This document shows positions 1 to 10,377 of a DNA stretch of 64,000 bases, piece after piece. The DNA comes from Euphorbia lathyris (Eukaryota; Streptophyta; Magnoliopsida; Malpighiales; Euphorbiaceae): assembly GCF_963576675.1 (NCBI RefSeq), contig NC_088915.1, forward strand, positions 41,817,501 to 41,881,500, written 5' to 3'. Every line of letters begins with the position of its first letter. Position 1 is the first letter of the stretch. The notes beneath the pieces are model-generated. The model saw only the letters and a list, made by a program, of their open reading frames with translations. It was not told where the DNA came from and did no database searches. The position numbers and the translations under genes were made by a program.

Positions 1-902
1 TAGCTCTGGGGGAATGTTTCGGATTTGCTAATCACATTTCGCGTACTCATTCCGTTATGCAAAGATTAAATATAATTCTGTGAAAATTAATTTAATAGTT
101 GCATACGGCTAGAAGCAATAAGAACCTAATGGGTCACACATAAGACTTGGAGCCCAAAAGAGAAACATATGTTAATTAATTGATGGAAGCCCAACTGAGT
201 CCGCTAAGGCCCGGTTAGTGGGGGGGCGATTTTATGTATGATAAATACATAAATATTTGATTTGATTTTAACAATTCTAATTAGATTATAATTGTGAATT
301 AAATTAATTAAAGGATAAATAAGTTAGGAGTTTTAATGAGATTAAATTGCTCCTATTATTATTATCCTATAAGGTTATTATTATTATCTTTATATTTAAG
401 ATATAATTGTAAATAATAAATAAGAATTATATTCCGAATTAAATTCTTATTCAGTAACCTAATTCTATCTAACTAGGGTTTAGATACAAGAGAATATAAA
501 TACCCCCTACATGTAATTTTCGAAACACACATAGACAAACCGGGAGAGAGAATTTCGACCCACAGTATTGAGGACGAGATTATCTACCGCTTCCTTCCGT
601 TCAATTGATTTTCATCTCTTTCTCTTATTCCTTGATCTTGTGTTGATTTATTAGAGACAATCTATTCTTGATTGTTTTATATGGTTGATATCTAACTTGA
701 TTTTGGATTGTGTTTTTGTCTTGTGCTCGGGAACTCGAAGTAAGAGTTGTGGGCACTTCGATTGCAACAGTAGATAGAACATCAAAAGGTATTTCCTTCT
801 ATCCCTCTTTATATGAAATAACGATTAACAGATCTTGGGTTAATGGAAAAAGGTTAAAATTTTTTATATTTCCGCTGCCAAACGTTTGCCTATTTTCCTT
901 CA
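1..902 (+). mobile_element. Angela-like Copia, 5' LTR (left part outside window)
   Basis: This segment is nearly identical to 20193-21095 and to 32026-32927. It ends in TTCCTTCA directly before a tRNA-iMet type primer binding site, so it is the 3' half of a 5' LTR. By comparison with the complete LTR at 31097-32927, the window opens about 930 bp into a 1.83-kb LTR. A TATA box lies at 495-502. The 80-residue frame at 710-952 is simply LTR sequence and recurs in the other two LTRs. Confidence 0.93.
495..502 (+). promoter_or_regulatory. TATA box of Copia LTR
   Basis: TATAAATA sits in the same place in all three LTR copies (also 20688-20695 and 32519-32526), followed by a C-rich run. This marks the probable U3/R promoter of the Copia element. 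No start site can be fixed by eye. Confidence 0.6.
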
Positions 903-903
903 G

Positions 904-916
904 TGGTATCAGAGCC
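904..916 (+). promoter_or_regulatory. Primer binding site, tRNA-iMet type
   Basis: TGGTATCAGAGCC follows the LTR end after one base. It is the standard plant Copia PBS complementary to initiator methionine tRNA. The same site follows the middle LTR at 21097-21109, which shows that the middle LTR also serves as a 5' LTR. Confidence 0.9.
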
Positions 917-2698
917 TGCGTTAAATCCGTTATTTCATATATGAAAATTTAGAAGTTTTTCAATCAGATTGAATAAATATTTATAGTTAGGTTAATTAAC
1001 AAATCTATTTTGATTAATTAGTTCTAAAGATAAATAAGTTTTAATTAATTATTAATTAAAATAGTTTATGCATATGTTCCTAATTATTTTGGTTGATAAT
1101 CATTATAACAAAATCTATTAGTTTTATAGTTAGATTGATAAAAGTTAATTTTATTGATTCTAAAGATAAAACGGAAAATCTATAATAGGTTTTCTTATTT
1201 TCTGAAAATCGTTTTAAAACCGTTTTAAAACTTATATATATATATATAATTATAAAAAAAATGGACAGCAGCTCAGGTCGCGCCTCACGGCGCAACCCGG
1301 CCGCTGTCCTGCAGTTGCTGCCTCGCGGCTAGCCGCCGTTGCCTCGCAGTAAGGCTGCTGCCAAACGGCAGCAGCCGCGTCCTCGGGCCCATCCCGAAAC
1401 CCACGTATTTTAAAATCATTTTAAAATAGTTTTAAATATATATATATATATTTCAGAAATTAATAGTTTTCTGTTTTGATTATCGAATGAATGAATTTAT
1501 TTAAAATTTTGTTTTACCTATTTATAAATCAAAAGTATTAAATGAATTGAAATCAAAATAATTGGGACATGCATAAATAAAGTTTTGTATAGTTGTATTA
1601 ATCTAAAAGGTTAATATAGAAGATACGAAACTATTAGAATTAAAATTGGATGAAAGTTCATTGATGAGTTAATGTGATTAACCTAAATATTACATAAAGT
1701 ATTTTATGTAATCAACCAATTAAATTTATTTAATTGAGTCTATGCATGTTTGGAGTTATGGACATATTTGGACCCTCTTTTTTAGTCTTTTGGTATTTTT
1801 GAAATAGGGCCTGCGAGTACTGCCTTTCTACTACCTATTGTAATTTCTCCTCTCATCTAATTCCCTTCAAGTTAATTGAAGTTTTCTTTAGTAGTATAGA
1901 AATTAATATGTAATTTCAAGGCGCCATGGAGAAGACAGAGGACCTAAAGAGAAATATGTAATAGTTAGTATTTCCCTAGGTTTGGCCTTTTATTCCGTCT
2001 CTGGCTCGACGGAATAATTTAGATGATATGTCCATAACACCAATGTATGTGTCTGATGTATGCTAAATCAAATCAAGACTAAGTTAGATTATGAGACTTA
2101 AAATAAAAATCCCTCACTAATTAAAAGTTAAGTAAATAAGTAAGTTATTAAAATCGGTTGCCCCTCCCTAATATTATAATTCAGCCGGCAGTACTGGGGG
2201 CCTTTGGGTTGTTGAGCAAACTCAAGCTCGGGGTCTTATGGTAATACGTGAATTATTGAAAATCAACTTTTCATGAATATGGGGTAATACTTAAATTAGA
2301 TTATAATAATTGGATGAGCAAACCCATGTTATCATAAACTAATGGGCAATATGGTTGGGATTAATATGAATAGCATATTAGTTACTAATGTGGTTATAAC
2401 CCAATAACCTAGGAATCACATCAAAGATGTGATTGATTACATGAATCTACCTAACAAATGAGACTAGCTTGTTGAGCAAACTCAAGGTGAAATCTCAGGA
2501 GTTAGGATCCTAGCTCACTAAAGGATTTGCGAAGTTCTTCGAATTAATATGGAGGGCTATTAATTTGGCAAAATAGTGGGAGCAATCTAAAATGAACTAA
2601 AAGACCTATAATTTTAGATTGATGTATTTTAAGGCAAATGAATAACGTACGTTTACTCTTTCTCACTCTCAGGTTTAAATTAAAACACTCCTAAAATC
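917..2698 (+). other. Copia copy 1 untranslated leader
   Basis: About 1.8 kb lies between the PBS and gag without a long reading frame. It is AT-rich except for a GC-rich patch at about 1262-1395, which holds imperfect inverted repeats (CAGCAGC/GCTGCTG, GCCGC/GCGGC) and is bounded by TA runs. The corresponding leader in copy 2 is 21110-22909; the GC patch is one of its more divergent parts. Confidence 0.75.
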
Positions 2699-4623
2699 AT
2701 GACTAAAACCAATCTGCAAAATATACTTACCGATAACAAGTTGAACGGTTCAAACTTCACCGACTGGTTTCGTAACCTCAAAATCGTTTTGAAGTTCGAT
2801 AAGATAGGGTATGTACTTGATACAACGATACCTCATATCCCAGCCGATGATGCTCCCATCGAAGAGATTAATGCTTACCAGAAGCACAAAGCTGATGACG
2901 ATCATGCGGGATGCATCATACTTGCATCGATGACACCGGAATTGCAAAGGCAACATGAGGAAATGGATGTCTATTCCATCATCATGCACCTAAAAGAATT
3001 GTTTGAGAAACAAACTAGGTGCGAACGCTACGAGATATCAAAATTGCTATATCGTTGCAGGATGCAAGAGGGCACATCTGTGATGACACATTGTGTCAAG
3101 ATGATTGGCTATATTACCAAGCTTTCTAGTATTGGATTCGCGATGGATAACGAACTAAGCATAGACTTAATTCTTCAATCCCTCCTAGAGAGTTATTCAC
3201 AGTTCATCATGAACTACCAGATGAATGACTTGCAAACCTCTCTTGAAGATCTTGCAAATATGCTCAAGTCAGTTGAGCCCAATATGAAGAAAGACAAGGC
3301 AATACCGGCTCTTGTCATAGAGGGATCAAAGAAGAGGAAGGGGAATTTTCCCAATCCTAAACATCCCAAGAAAGGCAAGAGGGCCATGCCCACTAGAGCT
3401 AAGGGAAAGGAAGTGAAGAAGCCCAAGGGAGAGTGCCACTTCTGTGGTAAAGACGGGCATTGGAGAAGGAACTGCAAGGAGTACCTAGCCTCCCTCAAGA
3501 AGGGAAATGACGGTGCTTCAACATCTGGTATGTTTTATATTGAAATAAATACAATTTCACAGTCTGAATCTTGGGTACTTGATACCGGATGCGGATCTCA
3601 TATTTGTACAAATATGCAGGAACTAAATCGGACTAAGGAATTGAAGAAAGGAAGCATAAACTTGCGAGTAGGAAATGGAGCAAGAGTTGCCGCCCTCGCT
3701 GTTGGAGATTATGCTTTAAGCTTGCCCTTTGGGCTTGTAATAGAATTGGGGAACTGTTTGTATGTTCCAGAAATGTCCAGAAACATTATTTTTATTAGCC
3801 GTCTTGTTGACGACGGTTTTCATATTTCAATAAAAGACAAACATTGCGAGTTTCATAGAGATGGGATTTTCTATTTTTCAGGAATATCACAAAATGGGAT
3901 TTATGTGCTAGATGACAAAATTTCTGTTTTCGCAATTGATACCAAAAGACATAAGCTAGATAATTCGACTTACTTGTGGCATTGTCGTTTAGGCCATATA
4001 AACAAAAGACGCATGCTTAAGCTACATCAAGATGGGCTTATAGATTCAATTGATTCTGAATCATTGGAAACATGCAAAGCATGTTTAAAAGGTAAAATGA
4101 CAAAGACACCCTTTAGCAATAAAGGTGAGCATGTATCAGACATTCTAGGATTAATACATTCAGATGCATGCGGTCCTATGTCAGTCCAAGCAAGAGGAGG
4201 ATTCAGATACTTTATAAGATTCATAGACGACCATACTAGATATGGTTATGTTTACTTAATGAAGCACAAGTCCGAAGCTTTTGAGAAATTCAAATGCTTC
4301 AAGAATGAAGTAGAAATCAATTAGGAAAGAAAATAAAGATACTTCGATCCGATCGAGGTGGCTAATATCTTTCAGATGATTTTCTGAATTATCTAACTGA
4401 ATGTGGGATATGCTCACAATGGACACCTCCCTATACACCACAACACAATGGTGTATCCGAAAGGAGGAACCGTACCTTACTAGATATGGTACGATCTATG
4501 ATGAGCATATCGTTACTTCCAAAGACATTCTGGGGCTATGCCTTAGAAACTGCCCTTTTCACCCTAAATCGAGTACCAACTAAATCCGCTAATTCCACAC
4601 CATATGAATTGTTCGTTGGTAGG
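2699..4623 (+). pseudogene. gag-pol: Copia copy 1 gag-protease-integrase, broken
   Basis: The 541-codon frame encodes a UBN2/Copia-type Gag with a CX2CX4HX4C zinc knuckle (residues 246-259). An aspartic protease start with D-T-G follows at about residue 295, then the GAG-pre-integrase H/C motifs, then the first part of the integrase core. At about 4315 one A is missing relative to copy 2, so the frame ends at 4324. A TAA at 4363-4365 is shared with copy 2 (26099-26101), so this stop predates the duplication. The remaining integrase sequence, with its N-G-V-S-E motif, continues to 4623, where the Ogre-like LTR begins. The RT and RNase H half expected downstream is absent from this copy. Domain names follow the Pseudoviridae/Copia family; the Angela-like placement is inferred from the RT of copy 2. 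Confidence 0.9.
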
Positions 4624-5488
4624 TGTTAGACGAGGTGCCGCGGCCTAATCTCCCGGGCGGACCGGGGGGTGGACACCTCATGGCGACGTAAGCGGTGATT
4701 GGCGCCAAAAGCAACCAATCGTGGAATCAAGCTGCTCGGCAGGACCGGAGCTCGGAGTATGGAAGAGTCGCCACCCACGAATGGGAAAATGAACACCGAT
4801 CCCTTGCGGGAGACCGGTGAGGGTTCGGGAAACTTAGGTACGAGCCGAGAAGGCTAGCTCCTTTCCGGAGAAAGGCTACTAGGCACCCCGACATCGCCCG
4901 GTTATGAACCACCGGCCTCCTACTCAGCGTGTTAGGCGATAACGGACTAATCGCATATTTCTTTAAGTTTAAAATTCATTTGAAACCTTTTTCTTTCTCG
5001 TTTTGAAAACTGTTTTGAGCATATATTATTGAAAAGCCACTTTGATAAAGAATCACCCATTTTGCATAAATTTATAAAAGAGAGAGGGGGAGAAGGAAGA
5101 ATTGATTTATTTACTATGTGTCTTATGCTTCGATTCATACGTTAGCTCTATACTAAACTCACTTCCCGAAAACGAGTTTATTTACATGGTTCATACCTTA
5201 ATCGCCGTTGGAACGATTAGGTACGTTTCAAAACCCCGGTGATTTACATGGCGCCTACTTGAATCGCCGTTGGAACGACTCAAGCGTTTGAAGACGTGGA
5301 ATAAAGAATTTTAACCCGAAAACGTGGTTAGGCATACAAGTCAATTTATTTTGTACAAATCATTTAAGAAAACGATTCAAAACTTCATCATTTACAATGA
5401 AAAACGATTTTAATTACAAGGCTCGCTTAACCCGTCGTTGGAACGGATTAAGGTTTTAAAACGTGATGATTTTAAGAAATGGTTTAAA

Positions 5489-5970
5489 CCGCGAACCGGG
5501 GTTGAACCGCGAACCGGTGTTGAACCAGTGAACCGGATTGACCCTGGTTTTTTGCCATTTTTTGAAAAACATATTGAATTAAGGAAAAAATTTAAAAATT
5601 AGGTAGAGAACAACCTCTTTAATAATTGGTGTTAATTAATTTAATTTTAATCTTAATATTGTGTTAAACTATGGGTTTGATTTTAGATGTGTGAATTTTT
5701 AATTAATGTGTTAAATTAAGGATTGGTTACCGATGTGTGAATTTTTATATTATTTGTATGAATTTTTAATTTTTAATTAATATGTTAACTTAAGAATTGT
5801 TTATTATATGTATGAAATTTTTAATTTTATGTTCAATGAAACATCATTTTATTTTTTATATATATATTTATTTATTTTTTTATCCGGTTGAACCATTTCG
5901 GTTGAACCTATTGAACCTTGAACCAGTTGTCTCACCGGTTCAACGTCCGGTCCGGTTTTCAAAACATTGA
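5489..5970. mobile_element. hAT-type MITE relic inside Ogre-like LTR
   Basis: These 482 bp are absent from the otherwise parallel LTR in copy 2, which instead has 108 bp (27226-27333). The block is rich in GAACCGG/CCGGTTC motifs at both ends and closes with CCGGTTTTCAAAACATTG. That ending resembles a common plant hAT-type terminal sequence. The matching left terminus is missing, so the left end was probably lost with the 108 bp of LTR. The class assignment is inference. Confidence 0.5.
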
Positions 5971-7262
5971 TTAACCCTTAACATTATCATAATCACAACA
6001 ATAAATCAACTTAACCAAAATTTACCCAATCAAATGCATTTGAAAGAATATACATATAAGTAGGAAAATAGAGGAATATATATAAATACATATGTATACA
6101 AAAATAAGTAATAATATCCATTAAAATACAATAGAGAAAACATTATACAAAAATAAGTAAAAATGGTGATGTAAATGTTAATAAGTATAATGAATTCTTA
6201 TTCTAATAAAAAACATAAAAAAAATGAATAGGGTTTATAGATAAGAAATTAGTATTTAGTTCCCCCCAAAATGATATATGATGAATATATATAGAAAATA
6301 ATCTCAAAGATTCCCAAAACACTCAAATATGTCTAGTTTAAGTGAAATAAAAAGAAAAGTCTATATATATACATATACTTTATTAAGTCCAATTAATGAA
6401 AAATAATTTATAAACACATTAAATAACAATATGTATAAAGTATTTAAAAATAACTTGAAAGTAAATATTACATAAATATACATATATATATAAAGGACCA
6501 AAAGCTTAAAAGTTGAGAAAGAGGGACCAAAACAGTATTTTTTACATTTCAGCAGCTTTACCGACGGAAAATCCGTCGGTAAACAGCCTTTAGTGACAGA
6601 AAACGGAAAATTACAGAACTGCTCCAACTGTTTCCAGATTTATTCGAAAGCTTTAAATCAAGTCTAATTCAATCGTTTTGGATCTCCGAACTACCAAAAA
6701 ATGGATCATAGTCTATAACGGAGTTTCCTAAAACGATGTTTTTATTTTAAAACGTTATTCGGAAATATCTTTTTAAAAACTTATAATTACAACGTTTTTA
6801 ACACCCGAACTACCTTTTAATCGGATCACGGTTCATATTGGGATATCAAGACGAGGTTTTTTTATTTAAAAACAAAACCGAACGTTTATCTAATACGAGA
6901 CGAAAACTAAATAAATACGAAAAATTAAATAAAACGTGATAAATAAATAAATAAATAAAATTATAAAATTATAACATAAAAATAAATAAAGAAAATAAAA
7001 TAAATAAAATAAAATAAATAAAACGAGTCTAGTCCTCGGATAATACCTTAAGTTCGGTATTGACGGTTGAAGTCGGTTGATTCCACGAATCGTGCTTTTC
7101 CGATGTTTTTTGTGTTTTTGGTAAAATTTTAACTTTTGGAAAATTTGGATTTTTTTGAAGAAAAAATATTTTCTCCAAAAAATTGACTCTCTCTCTCTCT
7201 AAAAATGTTTAGAGTGAGAAAGCTCCAAGAAAATCCCCCCCTCTAATGCATTGGGATCCGTG

Positions 7263-7273
7263 CCTTAAATAGG
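7263..7273 (-). promoter_or_regulatory. Probable TATA box of Ogre-like LTR
   Basis: On the minus strand this reads CCTATTTAAGG. It lies inside a larger inverted repeat (GGATCCG ... CGGATCC) and directly downstream of the palindrome array. The solo LTR retains the same arrangement near 28606-28616. Confidence 0.5.
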
Positions 7274-7284
7274 CAACGGATCCC

Positions 7285-7575
7285 GGAATCTTTTGGGCGA
7301 CGCCCAACTAAGGTTGGGCGTCGCCCAAAAGAGGTTGGGCTATCACCCAACCTGGTTGGGCGGACGCCCAACCTATGTTGGGCGTACGCCCAACTGACGT
7401 TGGGCGTTCGCCCAACAATCGTTGGGCGTCCGCCCAACGTCGTTGGGCGTGCGCCCAGCGAACGTTGGGCGTGCGCCCAGCGAACGTTGGGCGTTTGCCC
7501 GACGATCGTCGGGCGCTCGCCCAACGACTGTCGGGGGAGCGTGCCCGACGGTCGTCGGGCGTCCCGCGGGCGCTG
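7285..7575. repeat. 22-bp palindromic minisatellite in Ogre-like U3
   Basis: About twelve tandem units of roughly 22 bp occur here. Each unit is itself a near-perfect inverted repeat of the form GTTGGGCGTxCGCCCAAC plus a 3-5 bp spacer. The array is strongly GC-rich inside an AT-rich LTR. The solo LTR in copy 2 (about 28645-28845) has fewer units and a broken unit near 28712. In the transcription sense of the element it lies immediately upstream of the TATA box. The open frames read through it (for example 7243-7653) are by-products of the repeat. Confidence 0.88.
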
Positions 7576-7820
7576 AGCGCACGCCCTGCGCTGCCAGGCG
7601 TGCGTCCGACTGCCGTTGGACACACGTCGGCTGCCGCTAGGCGTTCGCACCACGTCGCGGAGCGTCCACGAGCCGTCTACTCAACGACTGCGACCCGTTG
7701 ACTCACCGCTTTGCTACTATACATTTTTCTCTTTTCCTTTCAAAATTTTTCCGGAATCAACCGCTTCGACTGCTTTGTTAAAGGTTTTCGTCACAGGTCC
7801 TCCGACTCGGTGTCTACAGT

Positions 7821-7835
7821 TGCCCCTACTTTCCT
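7821..7835 (-). promoter_or_regulatory. Polypurine tract of Ogre-like element
   Basis: On the minus strand GGAAAGTAGGGGCAA directly precedes the LTR start TGTAGAC. This is the plus-strand primer position of a Gypsy element. The + strand Tat element has a comparable tract at 36822-36835. Confidence 0.8.
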
Positions 7836-8042
7836 ATTTTGACAGTGATGTGTGTGTTTTGAAAACGTCTTTTGCTAACGCAACACATGCAATGTAAAAG
7901 ATATAAAAGTAAGAGACACGTAAAGAGTAGGAGGAAGAATACATGACCTTTGCGCTGCGCGTTCCGGCGTCATTCTCGATTCTTTCCGTCCTTGCCTTTG
8001 AATCGGCTGCCGGCGGATGTTCTTCTTACGGACCCTAGCCTA
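7836..8042 (-). other. Spacer between repeats and PPT of Ogre-like element
   Basis: This is short noncoding sequence of the 3' region, with no frame or repeat I recognise. It separates the PPT from the first tandem array. Confidence 0.6.
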
Positions 8043-8338
8043 AGTGGACTGCGGGTAAAAGTGGTTCAAAAGCTACCCTAGTCTACGACTGTGGGTAAAA
8101 TGGCTCAAAAGCCACCCCGGTTTACTACCGTGGGTCAAATGGCTCAAGAGCAACCCTGGTCCACGACCGCGGGTGAAAATGGCTCAAAAGCAACCCTAGT
8201 CTACGACTGTGGGTAAAATGGCTCAAAAGCGACCCCGGTCTACTACCGTGGGTCAAATGGCTCAAAAGCAACCCTAGTCCACGACCGCGGGTGAAAATGG
8301 CTCAAAAGCAACCCTAGTCTACGACTGTGGGTAAAATT
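8043..8338. repeat. 39-bp tandem repeat with 118-bp higher-order period
   Basis: Monomers of about 39 bp carry GGGTNAAANTGGCTCAAAAGC. They occur as three alternating variants, marked CTACGACTGT, CTACTACCGT and CCACGACCGC, in the order A-B-C-A-B-C-A. The marker of variant A begins at 8083, 8201 and 8319, which gives an exact 118-bp higher-order period. Confidence 0.88.
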
Positions 8339-8655
8339 GCTCTTTCCAGCTACCCTAGTTTCTAAATCAACCGCAGGTAAAATTGCTCTTTCTAGCTACC
8401 CTAGTCTCTAAATCAACCGCAGGTAAAATTGCTCTTTCTAGCTACCCTAGTTTCTAAATCAATCGCAGGTAAAATTGCTCTTTCCAGCTACCCTAGTCTC
8501 TACATCAACCGCAGGTAAAATTTCTCTTTCCAGCTACCCTAGTCTTTATCTCGACCGCAGGTAAAGTTGCTTTTTCTAGTGACCCTAGTCTTTATCTCGA
8601 CCACAGGTAAAGTTGCTTTTTCTAGCGACCCTAGTCTTTATCTCGACCGCAGGTA
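8335..8655. repeat. 46-bp tandem repeat in Ogre-like 3' region
   Basis: About seven units contain GCTCTTTCCAGCTACCCTAG and AACCGCAGGTAAAA. The measured distance between neighbouring CCGCAGG motifs is 46 bp (8371 and 8417). The core CCCTAGT...GGTAAAA resembles that of the preceding 39-bp array, so the two arrays may share an ancestor. Confidence 0.85.
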
Positions 8656-8970
8656 CTCTTTCGTTTTGCATATTTCAAAATCAATCGTTCAACCCTAATC
8701 TATACATCGATCGTGGGTGTCCTCTCGTTTAGCATATCTTTAAATTAACCGTTCAACCCTAATCTATACATCGATCGCGGGCATCCTCTCGTTTTGCATA
8801 CCTCAAAATCCTAATCTCTACATCGATCGCAGGCGTTTTCTTGTATCGTAGATCTCCAAATCGAACATTCGACCCTAATCTATACATCGATCGCAGGCGT
8901 CCTTTCATTTGCACATCTCCAAACCAACCGTTCGACCCTAATCTCTACACCGATTGCAGGCGTCCTTTGT
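8656..8970. repeat. 64-bp tandem repeat in Ogre-like 3' region
   Basis: About five units contain AACCCTAATCTATACATCG, ATCGCAGGCGTCC and a TTGCATAT segment. The motif AACCCTAATC begins at 8691 and again at 8755, giving 64 bp. Later units are slightly shorter and more divergent. Confidence 0.82.
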
Positions 8971-8975
8971 TGATG

Positions 8976-9280
8976 ATAGCTGGGCTTTATCACTCGTCCG
9001 AGAGTTTTTTACCGCAGTCGCTTTGATATTTGGGCTTTATCACTCGTCCGAGAGTTTTTGACCGCAGTCGCTTCGATATTTGGGCTTTACCACTCGTCCA
9101 AGAGTTTGTGACCGCAGTCGCTTTGATATTTAGGCTTTATCACTCGTTCGAGAGTTTGTGACCGTAGTCGCTTTGATATTTGGGTTTTATCACTCGTCCG
9201 AGAGTTTGTGACCGCAGTCGCTTTGATATTCAGGCTTTATCACTCATCTGAGATTTTGTGACCGCAGTCGCTTCTTTTTA
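8976..9280. repeat. 50-bp tandem repeat, six copies
   Basis: TGGGCTTTATCACTCGTCCG followed by AGAGTTTKTGACCGCAGTCG and CTTTGATATT repeats with an exact 50-bp period. Unit starts are at 8981, 9031, 9081, 9131, 9181 and 9231, with few substitutions between units. It is the most regular of the four arrays and therefore probably the youngest. Confidence 0.92.
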
Positions 9281-9307
9281 CCAGGATCGTCTGCGTTTGA
9301 TCGGAGT

Positions 9308-9401
9308 CGATGATGCCGTAGACTGAAGTCCGTAGCAGGGCCTGTGCCCATTGATGATGCCGTAGACCGTAGTCCGTAGCGGGGCCTGTGCCCATTGATC
9401 G
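9308..9401. repeat. Two-copy ~48-bp direct repeat
   Basis: GATGATGCCGTAGAC followed by GTCCGTAGCRGGGCCTGTG and CCCATTGAT occurs twice in tandem, with a few substitutions. It is a small extension of the repeat-rich 3' region of the Ogre-like element. Confidence 0.75.
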
Positions 9402-9534
9402 AATTTTAATTTACCTATCGGAGCCTGCCTAAACTCACACGGATTTCTTGGAGCTATCCGCGTATTTCTGCATGCGGCTTGACTTGAGTCACGCCCATTA
9501 CCTGGTGAATATTTTTATGGTATGACCTAGTGTA

Positions 9535-9915
9535 GTGATATGTATGCACATGATTATGAATGAATATTTTTCTCTCTTTTTCTCTTCTTCTTTTTTTTTA
9601 TACATTGCTTCCCTCCATTCTATTGACCGAAGGTTACAGGAGAACGTGGCGATTGGGCAAGGGGAGCGGCTACTGGATGCTGATGCTCAGATCGGACGTC
9701 GTTGTCGGGATAGGGAGAATGAGCGCTCCAACTGGGAGGAGCGAGGCCGAGCAGCCGAGGAGAGGATTCGTGTGGATATAAAAGCCCAGCGAGCTGCTGA
9801 GGGGAGTTTGCGGATTGCGGTGGAGAGCCGCCGAGTTGTCAGGGAGCGGGAACCTTACTTCGGAGGCTTTGATTCGTTTGAGGGCTTTTGGGACTTTGGG
9901 ATTCCTTCTCATTAA
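9535..9915 (+). CDS. Possible antisense ORF in Ogre-like 3' region, unknown
   Basis: This 126-codon frame runs opposite to the element's own genes, in the space between integrase and the 3' repeats. After a hydrophobic, phenylalanine-rich start (residues about 10-28) the product is highly charged and rich in arginine and glutamate, suggesting helix or coiled coil. I do not recognise a family. Some Tat-clade elements are known to carry antisense frames here, which is the only support beyond frame length. A chance frame is quite possible. Confidence 0.25.
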   Translation: MICMHMIMNEYFSLFFSSSFFLYIASLHSIDRRLQENVAIGQGERLLDADAQIGRRCRDRENERSNWEERGRAAEERIRVDIKAQRAAEGSLRIAVESRRVVREREPYFGGFDSFEGFWDFGIPSH

Positions 9916-10377
9916 TAGTCCCGTCATTATTTCGGTTTACAACTTTATTAGTACTACCATGATGTACGGCGGGTATATGTGAAAAAGATATTTGGGTGTG
10001 CTTTTTATTTGGTGGTGGGGAAAAGAAATGTATAACTCATGACTTGCAATACCATGCATTCAGTCGATCATAATAATTCCAATCATTCTCTTCAAATATA
10101 TTCATGGCTTTATTTATTTACAAACAACAGAAATACTTAGCCGCTTATACATTATTTTTATAATTGCTCAAGATATAACTACTGTTACCAGGACCCGCCT
10201 TTTTTCGGTTTTCAGATCCCAGCGATTTTTCAACTCTCCTTTTATTATCCCGGAATTTTCAAATGAGCGCCCTCTTGGGTTTTCACTCATTGGGATGTCC
10301 CTTATTGTTGCATAGATCGCCCTTTGCGGGTTTTCAATCTATCGGGAATTTTTATTTTCTTTTATTTTCTTTTTTTT
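9916..10377 (-). other. Post-pol noncoding segment with TTGAAAACCC boxes
   Basis: No gene is seen. On the minus strand, 10345-10220 contains repeated boxes of the type TGAAAACCCgcaAAGGGCG and the phrase ACAATAAGGGACATCCCAAT. A clearly related stretch occurs downstream in the + strand Tat element at 34060-34200. It directly follows the integrase stop and a poly-A/T run. Confidence 0.7.

Larger units (their letters stand above)
4624..7818 (-). repeat. Ogre-like 3' LTR
   Basis: This is a 3195-bp LTR, TGTAGACACC...CTCGTCTAACA on the minus strand. It aligns with the solo LTR at 26360-29089 over its whole length, except for a copy-1-specific block (5489-5970) and a longer palindrome array. The only other LTR sequence of this element in copy 1 is the 172-bp fragment at 19684-19855. 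Small frames here (for example 6361-6627) have no recognisable content. Confidence 0.92.

Noticed and set aside
710..952. 80-residue frame seen three times (710, 20903, 32735)
   Set aside because: It recurs only because the LTR does. It runs into the PBS in two copies, differs at the end in the third, and has no recognisable content.
7243..7701. Overlapping 70-136 codon frames on both strands with repeated R-P-T-x-x-G units
   Set aside because: They are translations of the 22-bp palindromic array. Periodic frames on both strands arise because the unit has no stop in several phases.
8043..9280. CRISPR-like look of repeats with variable spacing
   Set aside because: Units are contiguous or nearly identical throughout with no unique spacers, the setting is a plant retrotransposon, and no cas genes are present.
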